Shown: piece after piece, positions 17,152 through 26,525 of the stretch
Numbering within the stretch: the first letter of the stretch is position 1
Layout: each line of letters opens with the position of its first letter
Assembly: GCA_023425025.1 (NCBI GenBank)
Contig: JAFADG010000014.1
Coordinates: forward strand, 1-64,000
Length of the DNA stretch: 64,000 bases
Origin: Bacillota bacterium
GTDB taxonomy: Bacteria > Bacillota > Clostridia > Christensenellales > Aristaeellaceae
Direction of reading: 5' to 3'
Position numbers and translations under genes: made by a program
Notes under the pieces: generated by a model
Databases searched by the model: none
What the model saw: only the letters and a program-made list of their open reading frames with translations
What the model was told of the DNA's origin: nothing

Positions 17152-19092
17152 TCACACATCCAGCTTTTTCACAGCGACTTCGACCAACAGCTTCTGCAGA
17201 ATTTCCTCCAGGTTCATCGCGCCAAGGTTCGCGCCCTTGCGGTCGCGGACGGTGGCGGTCTTCGTTTCCACTTCCTGGTCGCCCAGCACCAGCATATAGG
17301 GCGTCTTCTCCATCTGCGCCTCGCGCACCTTGAAGCCGATCTTTTCATTGCGTTTGTCGGCTTCGGCCCGAAGGCCGGCCTGGGAAAGCTTTGCCGCAAT
17401 TTCGTCGGCCCACTCGTCGGCCCGCTCGGTAATGGTGAGCACCTTGACCTGGGTGGGGCTGAGCCACAGGGGCATAGCGCCGGCGTATTTTTCAATCAGC
17501 AGCGCCAGCGTCCGCTCGTAGCAGCCGATGGAGGTGCGGTGGATGACGATGGGGTGCTTCTTTTGACCATCCTTGTCGGTGTATTCCATGCCGAAGCGCT
17601 CCGCCAGCTGGAAGTCGATCTGGATGGTGATCATGGTGTCTTCCTTGCCCCAGACGTTCTTGATCTGAATGTCCAGCTTGGGGCCGTAGAAGGCGGCTTC
17701 GCCCTCGGCTTCCACATAGGGGATGCCAATGTGGTCCAGGATGCGGCGCATGAAATCCTGCGTATCCTCCCAGGACTTGGGGTCGCCGATATACTTTTCC
17801 TTGTTGCTGGGGTCCCACTTGCTGAAACGGTAGCTGACATCGCCGTCAAGGCCCAGGGATTCGAGCATGAACCTGGCCAAATCCAGGCAGCCTTTGAATT
17901 CATCCTCCACCTGCTCGGGCGTGCAGGCCAGGTGGGCTTCGGAAATGGTGAACTGGCGCACGCGGATCAGGCCGTGCATTTCGCCGGAGGATTCGTTGCG
18001 GAACAGTGTGCTGGTTTCGGAAAGCCGCATGGGCAGGTCCCGGTAGGAGCGGGTCTTGTTCAAATATACCTGGAACTGGAAGGGGCAGGTCATGGGGCGC
18101 AGGGCGAATACTTCGCCGTCGGAATCGGGGTCGCCCATGATGAACATGCCGTCCCGGTAGTGGTCCCAATGGCCGGAAATCTTGTACAGGTCCCGCTTGG
18201 CCATCAGCGGCGTCTTGGTCAAAAGATAGCCGCGGCGCTGCTCCTCATCCTCCACAAAGCGCTGCAGAAGCTGGATGACCCTGGTGCCCTTGGGCAAAAG
18301 GATGGGCAGGCCCTGGCCGATATAATCCACGGTTGTGAAATATTCCAGCTCGCGGCCCAGCTTGTTGTGGTCGCGCCTGCGGGCCTCCTCCTGCTGGGCA
18401 AGATAGGCGTCCAGCGCTTCCTTGGTGTCAAAGGCCGTACCGTATACGCGCTGGAGCATTTTGTTCTTTTCGCTGCCGCGCCAGTAGGCGCCGGCCACCT
18501 GCGTCAGCTTGAAGGCACGGACCTTGCCGGTGGAGTTAAGGTGGGGGCCCGCGCACAGGTCCACAAAGTCGCCCTGCTTGTAGAAGGAGATAATCGCGTC
18601 CTCGGGCAGGTCATTGATCAATTCCACTTTGTACGGCTCGTTGCGGCTTTCCATCAGGGCCAGGGCTTCGCTTCTGGGCAGCTCAAACCGCTCCAGCCGG
18701 TCGTTCTTTTTTACGATGCGGGACATCTCTTTTTCGATGTCCTTCAGGTTTTCGGGGGAAAACGCCTCGTCCACATCAAAGTCATAGTAAAAGCCGCTGT
18801 CGATGGCCGGGCCGATGGCCAGCTTGGCCTTGGGGAAGAGCGTCTTGACCGCCTGGGCCAGCACGTGGGAGGCGGTGTGGCGCAGCGTGCGGCGGCCTGC
18901 CTCGTCGTTGAAGGTCAAAATGTCCACGGCGCAGTCTTCCTCAATGGGCTGCCAAAGCTCCACCACTTTTGTACCATTGATTCGGGCGCACAGAGCCGCT
19001 TTTTTCAGATCCTGGCTGATTTGGCCCGCGATGTCCAGCGGCGTGACGCCCTTGTCAAATTCCCGGACATTCCCTTGCAAGGTGATTTTCAT
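17152..19092 (-). CDS. thrS: Threonyl-tRNA synthetase
   Basis: Charges tRNA-Thr. The 646-residue protein shows the full class II layout: N-terminal TGS domain (MKITLQGNVREFDKG), editing domain with HTASHVLAQAVK and the zinc-type DLCAGPHLNSTGKV, catalytic domain with RPMTCPFQFQVY, LFRNESSGEMHGLIRVRQFT and HRTSIGCYERTLALLIE, and the C-terminal anticodon-binding domain. AAAGGAGG lies seven bases before ATG 19092. A T-box leader upstream controls it. It is close to the usual 630-645 residues. Confidence 0.98.
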   Translation of the reverse strand: MKITLQGNVREFDKGVTPLDIAGQISQDLKKAALCARINGTKVVELWQPIEEDCAVDILTFNDEAGRRTLRHTASHVLAQAVKTLFPKAKLAIGPAIDSGFYYDFDVDEAFSPENLKDIEKEMSRIVKKNDRLERFELPRSEALALMESRNEPYKVELINDLPEDAIISFYKQGDFVDLCAGPHLNSTGKVRAFKLTQVAGAYWRGSEKNKMLQRVYGTAFDTKEALDAYLAQQEEARRRDHNKLGRELEYFTTVDYIGQGLPILLPKGTRVIQLLQRFVEDEEQRRGYLLTKTPLMAKRDLYKISGHWDHYRDGMFIMGDPDSDGEVFALRPMTCPFQFQVYLNKTRSYRDLPMRLSETSTLFRNESSGEMHGLIRVRQFTISEAHLACTPEQVEDEFKGCLDLARFMLESLGLDGDVSYRFSKWDPSNKEKYIGDPKSWEDTQDFMRRILDHIGIPYVEAEGEAAFYGPKLDIQIKNVWGKEDTMITIQIDFQLAERFGMEYTDKDGQKKHPIVIHRTSIGCYERTLALLIEKYAGAMPLWLSPTQVKVLTITERADEWADEIAAKLSQAGLRAEADKRNEKIGFKVREAQMEKTPYMLVLGDQEVETKTATVRDRKGANLGAMNLEEILQKLLVEVAVKKLDV

Positions 19093-19134
19093 ATTGATAT
19101 CCTCCTTTTTATGGGCTCGCAAGGCCTTGGACAA

Positions 19135-19342
19135 ACAAAAAATCCGCCCCGATGCCGGGACGGATGAATATCCGCGGTTCCACCCTGCTTGCAAAACCTC
19201 TCATTTGACGCTGTATCGCGCGCCTCGCGCCATGGTCGAAGGATGGTATCCCTGCGCTTCTTCCGTCAGGCGCTTTCAGCCGCGGCGCCCAATCTCTTTG
19301 CGGTGACCGGTGGGGACATGTTCCTTGTCATTCCATGGATTA
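19135..19342 (-). ncRNA. T-box leader (threonine) of thrS
   Basis: The T-box sequence AGGGTGGAACCGCG lies on the minus strand at 19173-19186. It is followed by a terminator stem, ATCCGTCCCG/CGGGGCGGAT, with six T (19137-19165). Upstream there is a long folded region with GGCTGAAAGCGCC. An ACC triplet (19245-19247) in GGATACCATCC is the likely threonine specifier. Uncharged tRNA-Thr would favour readthrough. Confidence 0.92.
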
Positions 19343-19347
19343 TGGGT

Positions 19348-19377
19348 AGTATATGCCTGAACCGGGCTGTCTGTCAA
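19348..19377 (-). promoter_or_regulatory. thrS promoter
   Basis: Minus-strand TTGACA, 18 bases, TATACT, placed just before the T-box leader. Confidence 0.85.
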
Positions 19378-19387
19378 TCCCCTAGCG

Positions 19388-21673
19388 TCAAAATGTTTCT
19401 TTTTTGTTTTTTCTGCGGAAAAAGGCGCGGTAGATTCGCAGGCGGGCCTTTTTCAAGGCATTTTGCGGTTGGTACAGGCTTTCGAAGGTTTCCTTTGCCA
19501 CGTCGATGTCGCCGGCCGCAACAGGATGGCGGCTGTACTGGCTCAGGCAAAGGGATTCGGCCATGGGCAGCAGGGGATGGGGATACTTGTTCATGTTGTC
19601 CAGCCTGGCCGCGAAAGCCAGGGGGGATTCGGATGTCGCCGGTTTGGCTTTGTCCAGCAGCAGCAAATCATACACGCCGCCGATGTAGGCGTTCATGGCG
19701 TCTTTTTCTGTCTTGGCCCTGCGCGCCTTGAAGGCGGGGGTGGTCATGCGCAGCCGCAAGTAGACGGCCGCGGCGAATAGCAGAATCAGCAGAATCCACC
19801 AGAGGATGGGCGGCAGGGGCGGCTTGTCGGGGGGCGTTTCATCCTCCGGCGGCGGCTCTTCCGAGGGCTCCGGGGAGGGGGAAGGCATCTCTTCCGGTTC
19901 GTCGGTCGGCTCCGGCGTTGCCTGGTCGGGCGCCGGCGTAACAGTCGGGGTGGGTTCCGGCGTATTCTGCGGCTCGGGGCTGGGGGAGGGTTCCGGCGGC
20001 GGGCTTTGCTCCGGCGGCGCGTTTTCCTGCTGCTGAGGCGGCGTCGGATCGAACGCCAGCCAGCCAAAGCCGCTGAAATAGACTTCCGTCCAGGCGTGGG
20101 CATTCAGGCCCGTCACCTTGGCTGTGCCGGTGGCGTCGGGCTGCGCAAGATACCCTTCCACATACCGGGCCGGGATGCCGGCCATGCGGCACAGGACCGT
20201 CATGGCGGAAGCAAAATACGTGCAGTAGCCTTCCCTGCTGACCAGCAGGAAATAGGTGACGAAATCATTGTTCAGCGGCGGGGCGGAAGCATCCAGCGTG
20301 TAGTGATAATACCGGGACAGGTAGGTATTGATGGCCAGCGCCTTGTCATAGGGCGTCTGATAGTTTTCTGTGATGCGATGGGCCAGCTCGAACACCGACT
20401 GCTCCAGGTGGCCGGGCAGAGCTAGGTATTTTTCCCCAAGCCCGGCATAATCCGCATCCGGAAGCGCCGCGGCGGCGTTTACCAGCGTGCCCAGGCCCGG
20501 GTCGCCCCCCTGCATCAGGGAGGCCTGCACGGTATAGGTGTCTCCCGCCTTTAAATCACGGGTGATAAACAGCTCCGACGCGTTATTGAAGTACACCACC
20601 ATGTCGCTTTTGGTTGCCAGTTCCTTGACACGCTGGGGCGTGAACAGCGTCGAGGCGCTGCCGGTCTCCATGGTGACGGATACTGCCTGCGGAGCAAGCA
20701 GCGACGCGGCTTCCGAAAGATTGGTATTGGGCAGCGACGCATTGAGCAGCGTATCGCGAAGCTGGCGCCACCTGGGCGATATGTACAGGTAGCGCCTGCC
20801 GCCGGTGGTGTCCCGCCACATGCGTCCGGTATATTCATCCTTGATGGCGCCGCGCAGGAGGATGGTTTCCGGGGTTTCCACCGTCATCACCGAATGCGCG
20901 GTGGGTTTGGCCGGGCCGCCCAATTGGGTGGGGCCATCCGGATAGAAGCCTTCCCCCGACAGGGAGAAGACGTTGCGGGGCTCGGTAAAGAAGAGGTAGT
21001 CATAAACGGTGCGGCGCACATCCTCGGCGAACTGTTCCAGGGGCTTGGAGGCGACACGGCCGGCCGGCATGATCAAAAAGGCAAGGGCCACCGCAACGAG
21101 GGCGAGGGGCAGAACCCTGCGGGCCGGCAAATCCTCATGGATGTTGCGGGAATACAGGACCACCAGGGCCACCAGGGCAGGCAGGCTGTACACAAGCAGC
21201 TGCTGCCGCCCGGAAAACCAGACGCCCATCATTACAAGCAGGATCATGCCCAGCGCCGGGTAAAAGCCCGCGCCCCGCTTGCACAGGAAATAGGCCGTGA
21301 CGGAGAAAAGGACTGCCAATAAAAGCGCCGCCTGCAAAGCAAACAGGGGAAGCGCGTCATGCTGCCCCATGGTGATCAGATACAGCGCCTTGAAAACCTG
21401 CATGGCGGAGGAAAAAACCAGGCCGCCGCCGGGCGACAGCACGGCTTCCGCGGCCTGCCAGATCACAAGGCCGGCCACTGCGAACCATTTGACGCGTTTT
21501 GTCAGGGAAAAAAGCGACAGAAGGACAGCGACCGCGGCGCAGGCGATGAGCGCCGCCGGCCACAGGCCATCCAGCGACAGGGCAAGGGTCAGCGGCAGCG
21601 TAAGGCCCGCCGACAGCAGAAAAGACAGGCCGGCGCGGGAAAACAGATCGCCCAGCTTTTCGTTTCTTGGCAT
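19388..21673 (-). CDS. Membrane transglutaminase-like protein with Pro-rich linker
   Basis: A 761-residue membrane protein. Six membrane segments (about 15-200) precede an external part with a transglutaminase core: Cys in EGYCTYFASAM, His in LNAHAWTEVYF and Asp in LAFDPTPP form the expected triad. Residues about 545-622 are a low-complexity Pro/Glu/Thr/Ser stretch. One more membrane segment and a DUF4129-like tail follow. It is the last gene of moxR-DUF58-transglutaminase, an arrangement common in bacteria. The substrate is unknown. Confidence 0.9.
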   Translation of the reverse strand: MPRNEKLGDLFSRAGLSFLLSAGLTLPLTLALSLDGLWPAALIACAAVAVLLSLFSLTKRVKWFAVAGLVIWQAAEAVLSPGGGLVFSSAMQVFKALYLITMGQHDALPLFALQAALLLAVLFSVTAYFLCKRGAGFYPALGMILLVMMGVWFSGRQQLLVYSLPALVALVVLYSRNIHEDLPARRVLPLALVAVALAFLIMPAGRVASKPLEQFAEDVRRTVYDYLFFTEPRNVFSLSGEGFYPDGPTQLGGPAKPTAHSVMTVETPETILLRGAIKDEYTGRMWRDTTGGRRYLYISPRWRQLRDTLLNASLPNTNLSEAASLLAPQAVSVTMETGSASTLFTPQRVKELATKSDMVVYFNNASELFITRDLKAGDTYTVQASLMQGGDPGLGTLVNAAAALPDADYAGLGEKYLALPGHLEQSVFELAHRITENYQTPYDKALAINTYLSRYYHYTLDASAPPLNNDFVTYFLLVSREGYCTYFASAMTVLCRMAGIPARYVEGYLAQPDATGTAKVTGLNAHAWTEVYFSGFGWLAFDPTPPQQQENAPPEQSPPPEPSPSPEPQNTPEPTPTVTPAPDQATPEPTDEPEEMPSPSPEPSEEPPPEDETPPDKPPLPPILWWILLILLFAAAVYLRLRMTTPAFKARRAKTEKDAMNAYIGGVYDLLLLDKAKPATSESPLAFAARLDNMNKYPHPLLPMAESLCLSQYSRHPVAAGDIDVAKETFESLYQPQNALKKARLRIYRAFFRRKNKKETF

Positions 21674-21701
21674 GCGGCCCCTCCTTTCCGAATGATTTCA
21701 A

Positions 21702-22862
21702 TCAGTCCCCGCTGGGGGTCACGTAGCAGACCTCCACGGAATTCTGCTGCAATCTGCTGATGATGGGCAAAATGGCCGGCGCTTCCGGCGTAAACGTAAC
21801 CAGATACAGCCGGACGTAGGGCCCCATGCGCCGGATGCGGATGATCATATCCGCCACGGTGGAATTGAGCCGGGAGGTGATGATCACCGTGGCCCCGGTA
21901 CGGCGCATGCGGCGGGTTTCCAACAACAGCACCCGCTCAAACCGCTCCGTCTGCGAAAAATCCAGCCGCGCCAGCTCTTCCAATAACGCCGGCGCGCCCA
22001 TGCTCTTGTCGTATTCCATGGGCCGCTTGCCTAAAAGAGGCAGCCGGATGGGGTGATCGCCCCGCATTTGCCCAAGCACCACGGAGGCCGCCGTTTCGCA
22101 CAGCGCGTCCTGCAAGAAAGCCTTGGCCAGGGGTTCGGACGCTTCCGGAACGGAGGGGGCGCCGCAGTCCAGCAGCACCAGCGCGTCGGGCAGCGCGGGC
22201 TCTTCAAACCTGCGGACCATCAGCTCCCGCTTGCGCATGCTCAGCTTCCAGTGGATTTTTTTGAGGGGATCGCCGGGCTGGTATTGACGCACGTCGGCGG
22301 GCGTGGTGGGGTCTTCCCGCGCCCTGGCCATCGATTCCATGCCCGTGTCGCCGGGGCTGAACTGCAGCTGCTCCACATCAAAGGGCAGCGGCAGCACCAT
22401 CAAATCCAGCGGCGGGGTATTGGGGCGCATGCTGCGGAAGAAGAAACCGAATACATCCTCCACCAGATAGCTTTGGACGCCGGGCGTGAATACGCCCACA
22501 TGGGCGGTGGCAAACCGGTATGCCAGCCGCTGGCTCTTGCGGCCGGCATAAGGAAGCCGCGTCGTGATGGGCATCTCCCCCGGCGCGGCGGAAAGCGTGA
22601 TGGTGATGGGCGCGATGGGCAGAAAGCTTTTGTGCCTTACCACTACCTCCAGCGTGACGAATTCGCCCCGCTGCACCCGGTGGCTGGAAAGGGCATGGGA
22701 AACACTGGCCGAGCGCCCCGCCAGCGTGACGCTGGCAAAGGATAGCACAGCCATTGCCGCAAGCAATATCGCAAACAGCAGATAGATTTTGCTGCCTGTG
22801 GACAAAGCCGCCAGCAGGCAGGATGACAATACGGCCAATAACGTGAGTACACGTGTTTTCAT
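21702..22862 (-). CDS. DUF58 domain protein
   Basis: A 386-residue protein with two N-terminal membrane segments (about 5-50), then the DUF58 signature DVRQYQPGDPLKKIHWKLSM and REL-VRRFEEP near the middle, and a VWA-like end. DUF58 proteins pair with MoxR ATPases, possibly in assembly or export of cell-surface proteins. The start ATG at 22862 overlaps the moxR stop by four bases. Confidence 0.92.
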   Translation of the reverse strand: MKTRVLTLLAVLSSCLLAALSTGSKIYLLFAILLAAMAVLSFASVTLAGRSASVSHALSSHRVQRGEFVTLEVVVRHKSFLPIAPITITLSAAPGEMPITTRLPYAGRKSQRLAYRFATAHVGVFTPGVQSYLVEDVFGFFFRSMRPNTPPLDLMVLPLPFDVEQLQFSPGDTGMESMARAREDPTTPADVRQYQPGDPLKKIHWKLSMRKRELMVRRFEEPALPDALVLLDCGAPSVPEASEPLAKAFLQDALCETAASVVLGQMRGDHPIRLPLLGKRPMEYDKSMGAPALLEELARLDFSQTERFERVLLLETRRMRRTGATVIITSRLNSTVADMIIRIRRMGPYVRLYLVTFTPEAPAILPIISRLQQNSVEVCYVTPSGD

Positions 22863-23806
22863 GGCAGCTTCACAGGCACCTGTACGTTTTCCAGTATGGT
22901 CACAAGCACGCGTTCGGTGGTGATGCCCTTCATGCGGGCTTCGGGATTCAAAATCAGCCGGTGTGAAAGGACCGGCAGCGCCATGTGCTGCACATCCTCG
23001 GGCAGGATAAAGTCCCGGCCGTCCAGCAGCGCGCAGGCCTGGGCGGCGCGTATAAGGGCGATGGCGCCGCGGGGCGACCCGCCCAATTGCAGCGAGGGAT
23101 GGTTGCGGGTCTGGGCCATGATGTTGGCCACATAGCTGCGCACCTCCCGGGAACAGTAGATGGTGCCGAGCATCTCCTGGAGCTCCACCACCTCCTGGGC
23201 GGTGCATACGGGCTCCAGGGTCACAAGGGGCGTTACCTTGCCGCTGTAGCGCTCCAGAACATCCATTTCTTCCTCAATGGAGGGGTAACCGATGGAGATG
23301 CGCAGGAAAAAGCGGTCCATCTGCGCCTCGGGCAGGGGGTAGGTGCCCACAAATTCCACCGGGTTCTGGGTGGCCAGCACGATGAAGGGCCGGGGCAGGG
23401 GGTGGGTGACGCCATCCACCGTTACCTGATATTCCTCCATGACCTCCAGCAGGCTGGACTGCGTCTTGGGCGAGGTGCGGTTGATTTCATCGGCCAGTAC
23501 CACTTGGCTCATGACCGCGCCGGGCTTGAACTCCATTTCGCCTGTTTGAAAGTTGGCCATGGTAAAGCCCGTAATGTCGCTGGGCATGACGTCGGGCGTG
23601 AACTGTATGCGCTTGAAGGAGCAGTCCAGTGATTTGGCCAGGGCGCTGGCCAGTGTGGTCTTGCCGACGCCGGGGACGTCCTCGATGAGCACATGGCCCT
23701 TGCATAGCAGGGCGATCAGTGCCTGCTCAATGGCCTCGTCCTTGCCCACGATGACCTTGCGGATATTCTGCTGAAGAGCGCGGATAATGCGCCGCGGCTG
23801 CTGCAT
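22859..23806 (-). CDS. MoxR-family AAA+ ATPase
   Basis: Chaperone-like ATPase, 315 residues. Walker A GVGKTTLASALA (about residue 46), Walker B VVLADEINRTSPKTQSSLLE, sensor 1 FIVLATQNPVE and sensor 2 GSPRGAIALIRAAQA are intact. It leads the operon with DUF58 and transglutaminase-like genes. Start ATG 23806; AAAGGAG lies upstream. Confidence 0.95.
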   Translation of the reverse strand: MQQPRRIIRALQQNIRKVIVGKDEAIEQALIALLCKGHVLIEDVPGVGKTTLASALAKSLDCSFKRIQFTPDVMPSDITGFTMANFQTGEMEFKPGAVMSQVVLADEINRTSPKTQSSLLEVMEEYQVTVDGVTHPLPRPFIVLATQNPVEFVGTYPLPEAQMDRFFLRISIGYPSIEEEMDVLERYSGKVTPLVTLEPVCTAQEVVELQEMLGTIYCSREVRSYVANIMAQTRNHPSLQLGGSPRGAIALIRAAQACALLDGRDFILPEDVQHMALPVLSHRLILNPEARMKGITTERVLVTILENVQVPVKLP

Positions 23807-23881
23807 ACGCTGTTTCTCTCCTTTAATTCCTGCTTGTCCGCTGCTTTTTCCAAAAAGCAGGCCGGTAAAAGCCTATCTCAC

Positions 23882-23910
23882 AGTATAACGGATTGCCCCC
23901 CAATTGACAA
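23882..23910 (-). promoter_or_regulatory. moxR operon promoter
   Basis: Minus-strand TTGTCA, 17 bases, TATACT. Confidence 0.65.
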
Positions 23911-23914
23911 GCAC

Positions 23915-23957
23915 TTGAAAAAACGGGAAACCGCAAGTACAATACAATTGTTTGTAT
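23915..23957 (+). promoter_or_regulatory. birA promoter with overlapping dyad
   Basis: TTGAAA (23915-23920), 17 bases, TACAAT (23938-23943). The dyad ATACAA-TTGT-TTGTAT (23942-23957) overlaps the end of the -10 element, a good place for a repressor. BirA itself carries a DNA-binding domain and is a possible ligand, which is inference. Confidence 0.65.
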
Positions 23958-24038
23958 ATAAGATGTAGCTTGCCTGAAAGTACGAAAAAAATGTAAGGTG
24001 TGTAAAAGGCCTTTCATCTTTTACAAGGAGTCATCAAT

Positions 24039-25013
24039 ATGGATCAACTGCTTCAAATGCTGGCAGCCGGAGAATATCTTTCCGGCGAGGAAATGAGCAG
24101 GCGGCTGAACATTACCAGGGCCGCCGTCTGGAAGCGCATCGAGGTGCTTCGGGAACAGGGCTTCAATATTCAAAGCGCGGGGAAAAAGGGGTATCATCTC
24201 GTCTGGCCGGAGGACACGCTGGAACCGGCCTTTGTACAGTTTGGGCTGGGAACCAGGTGGGCGGGTCAGCCGGCCATGCTGCATGCAAAAAGCATGACCT
24301 CCACCAACACGGTGCTCAAGCAAGCCGCGGAGGAAGGGGCGCCAAACGGCACCGTGGCGCTGTGTGAGGAGCAGACGGCTGGCAAAGGGAGGCGCGGCCG
24401 GGCGTGGGTGTCGCCCGCGGGCCAGGGCCTGTGGGTGTCGCTGCTGATACGGCCTAAGCTTTCGCCTGCCAAGGCGCAACTGATCACCTTCGCCGCGGCC
24501 ATCGCCATGGCGGAGGCGGTGGAAAAGGAAACAGGGCTTTCCATTGGCATCAAGTGGCCCAATGATCTTGTTTTGAATGGCAAAAAGGTTTGCGGCATAT
24601 TGCTGGAGCTGTCCGGGGATGTGGAATCCATAGCGTATGTGGTGGTCGGCACAGGGCTGAACGCGGGGGAGAAGGCATACCCCCCGGAGCTTTCCGGCAG
24701 GGCAACCTCGCTTGCGCAGGCGCTTGGCCGCAAGGTGCCGCGTGCGCCTATTCTGCGAAGCTATCTGCAGGCTATGGAAAAGTATATGGAACTGCTGGAG
24801 CAAGAAGGGCTTGCCGGCATATGGGCGGCCTATGAAAGCCGCAGCTGCACGCTAAAGCGCGCTGTCAGGGTGGAAGGCGGCGGAGAAAATTTTGAAGGAA
24901 TGGCCGACGGGCTGGATGAAAACGGCGCGCTGCTGGTAAGAATGGAAGACGGGACCATCCGCCGTATCCTGGCGGGAGACGTATCTGTAAGGGGAGTGAT
25001 GGGCTATGTTTGA
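24039..25013 (+). CDS. birA: Biotin-protein ligase / biotin repressor
   Basis: Attaches biotin to carrier proteins and, in this two-domain form, may repress biotin genes. The N-terminal winged helix (about 1-60, LSGEEMSRRLNITRAAVWKRI) is followed by the ligase core with STNTVLKQAAEEG, TAGKGRRGRAWVSP (biotinyl-AMP loop), GIKWPNDLVLNGKKVCGIL and a C-terminal SH3-like cap. 324 residues, normal for group II BirA. AAGGAG precedes ATG 24039. It overlaps the next gene by eight bases. Confidence 0.97.
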   Translation: MDQLLQMLAAGEYLSGEEMSRRLNITRAAVWKRIEVLREQGFNIQSAGKKGYHLVWPEDTLEPAFVQFGLGTRWAGQPAMLHAKSMTSTNTVLKQAAEEGAPNGTVALCEEQTAGKGRRGRAWVSPAGQGLWVSLLIRPKLSPAKAQLITFAAAIAMAEAVEKETGLSIGIKWPNDLVLNGKKVCGILLELSGDVESIAYVVVGTGLNAGEKAYPPELSGRATSLAQALGRKVPRAPILRSYLQAMEKYMELLEQEGLAGIWAAYESRSCTLKRAVRVEGGGENFEGMADGLDENGALLVRMEDGTIRRILAGDVSVRGVMGYV

Positions 25014-25971
25014 TATGGAGTTGTTTGAGGGCAGCATTACCGAGGTCCACGGCATCAAGGTGGGCCACGCGCAGAACAGGCAGGCCCGTACAGGCGTGAC
25101 GGTTGTGCTGGCCGGCCGCGACGGGGCGGTAGGCGGTGTGGACGTCCGCGGTGCGGCACCCGGTACCCGGGAAACAGATCTGCTGGCGCCGGGCAACCTG
25201 GTGGAGAAGGCGAACGCAGTGGTGCTTTCCGGCGGCAGCGCCTTTGGGCTGGACAGCGCCGGCGGCGTGATGAAGTATCTGGAACAGAACGGCATCGGCA
25301 TCGATATGGGCGTCTGCCGGGTGCCCATCGTGCCGGCGGCGGTTATATACGACTTGGGCGTGGGTGATCCAAAGGTCCGGCCCGACGCCGTCCTGGGCTA
25401 TTCCGCCTGCGAGCGTGCCGGCAAGGATACGGCCCAGGGGCAGGTGGGCGCGGGTACCGGCGCGACGGTCGGCAAGCTGGTGCCCGGCGGCATCCCCCAA
25501 AATGGGGGTCTGGGCACCGCCAGTATTACGCTGCCGAGTGGGGTCACGGTGGGGGCCATCGCCGTGGTCAACGCGGCGGGGGACATTTACCATCCCCATA
25601 CCGGCAAGCTGATCGCCTGTGCCGTGATGGAAGACGGCACAAAGGTGCCGGTGGAAAATTTGATGTACGGCCATGTGCCGGCCGCCAAGCCCCGGCGCAT
25701 CGAGCAGCCGGGTCAAAACACCACCATCGCGGTGGTGGCCACCGACGCGGCGCTTACCAAGGAACAGGCGAACCGCCTGGCTGCCGTGGCCCACGACGGG
25801 CTGGCCAGAACCATCCGGCCGGTGCACACGCAAATGGACGGCGACACCGTGTTTGCCCTGGCCACGGGCCGGGTGGAGGCGGATGTGAACTTCATCCAGC
25901 TTTGCGCGCTGGCGGCGGAAGTGACGGCGCGGGCCATCTTAAACGGCGTGCTGGCGGGGAATACGCTGTGA
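25006..25971 (+). CDS. P1 family peptidase (S58/DmpA-like)
   Basis: A 321-residue Ntn-type aminopeptidase family member. Conserved stretches include TGVTVVLAGRDGAVGGVDVRG, VVLSGGSAFGLDSAGGV and GGLGTASITLPSG, where the family nucleophile region lies. Family members self-cleave before the Ser/Thr; this is known for the family and not shown here. It overlaps birA by eight bases and acpS by four. Its natural substrate is not known. Confidence 0.9.
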   Translation: MFDMELFEGSITEVHGIKVGHAQNRQARTGVTVVLAGRDGAVGGVDVRGAAPGTRETDLLAPGNLVEKANAVVLSGGSAFGLDSAGGVMKYLEQNGIGIDMGVCRVPIVPAAVIYDLGVGDPKVRPDAVLGYSACERAGKDTAQGQVGAGTGATVGKLVPGGIPQNGGLGTASITLPSGVTVGAIAVVNAAGDIYHPHTGKLIACAVMEDGTKVPVENLMYGHVPAAKPRRIEQPGQNTTIAVVATDAALTKEQANRLAAVAHDGLARTIRPVHTQMDGDTVFALATGRVEADVNFIQLCALAAEVTARAILNGVLAGNTL

Positions 25972-26333
25972 TCGGTCTGGGCATTGATCTGTGCCGCATT
26001 TCACGCATGCAGCGTATGCTGGAAAATGAGCGGTTTCTTTCCCGCTATTTCAGCGAGGAGGAGCGGGCCTATATCGCCTCCCGCGGGCGGATGGGGGCCG
26101 ACAGCGCGGCGGCCATCTTTGCCGCCAAGGAAGCGGCGCTAAAGGCACTGGGCACCGGCCTTGCCGGTATAAAGCCCCAGGATGTGGTTATATTGCACGG
26201 GCCTTCCGGGCAACCTTACTATGAACTGCGCGGCACCGCCCTTTTTAAGCTGCAGGCGCTGGGCGGGCGGAAGATGCATTTGAGCATGACCCACGAGGAA
26301 GATATGGCCGCCGCCGTTGCTATTTTGGAGTGA
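25968..26333 (+). CDS. acpS: Holo-[acyl-carrier-protein] synthase
   Basis: Transfers 4'-phosphopantetheine from CoA to acyl carrier protein. The 121 residues contain the two AcpS signatures, VIGLGIDLCRISRM (Asp for Mg) and FAAKEAALKALGTG. The start is GTG 25968, overlapping the preceding stop (GTGA); longer starts would run deep into the peptidase gene. Confidence 0.96.
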   Translation: MIGLGIDLCRISRMQRMLENERFLSRYFSEEERAYIASRGRMGADSAAAIFAAKEAALKALGTGLAGIKPQDVVILHGPSGQPYYELRGTALFKLQALGGRKMHLSMTHEEDMAAAVAILE

Positions 26334-26361
26334 TGTTTTTGCGCGGATCAACACTGCTTCC

Positions 26362-26498
26362 AAACATTATTACGTCGTTGCCGTGGATCTTTTCGTACAC
26401 TACTGCGTCGTCTGCCGCTCAGCGTAGCGCTGCTATGCCTCGCTTCGTCTTCTTGTATTGTGCGAAAACCTCTCACGGCTTTGGACGCAATAATGTTT
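26362..26498. repeat. Long imperfect inverted repeat between acpS and nnr
   Basis: The left arm AAACATTATTACGTC matches the complement of GACGCAATAATGTTT at the right end. Pairing continues inward through TGCCGTG/CACGGC and TTTTCGTAC/GTGCGAAAA to an apex hairpin CAGCG-TAG-CGCTG. The whole 137 bases can fold as one long hairpin. The right arm carries GACGAAGCGAGGC on the minus strand, similar to the repeat family at 1-310. It fills the 192-base gap; no gene is seen in it. Confidence 0.75.
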
Positions 26499-26525
26499 TC
26501 CATTAGTATAAGGGAGGGACGAAAG

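Noticed and set aside
17539..19167. 542-codon plus-strand frame
   Set aside because: Antisense to thrS.
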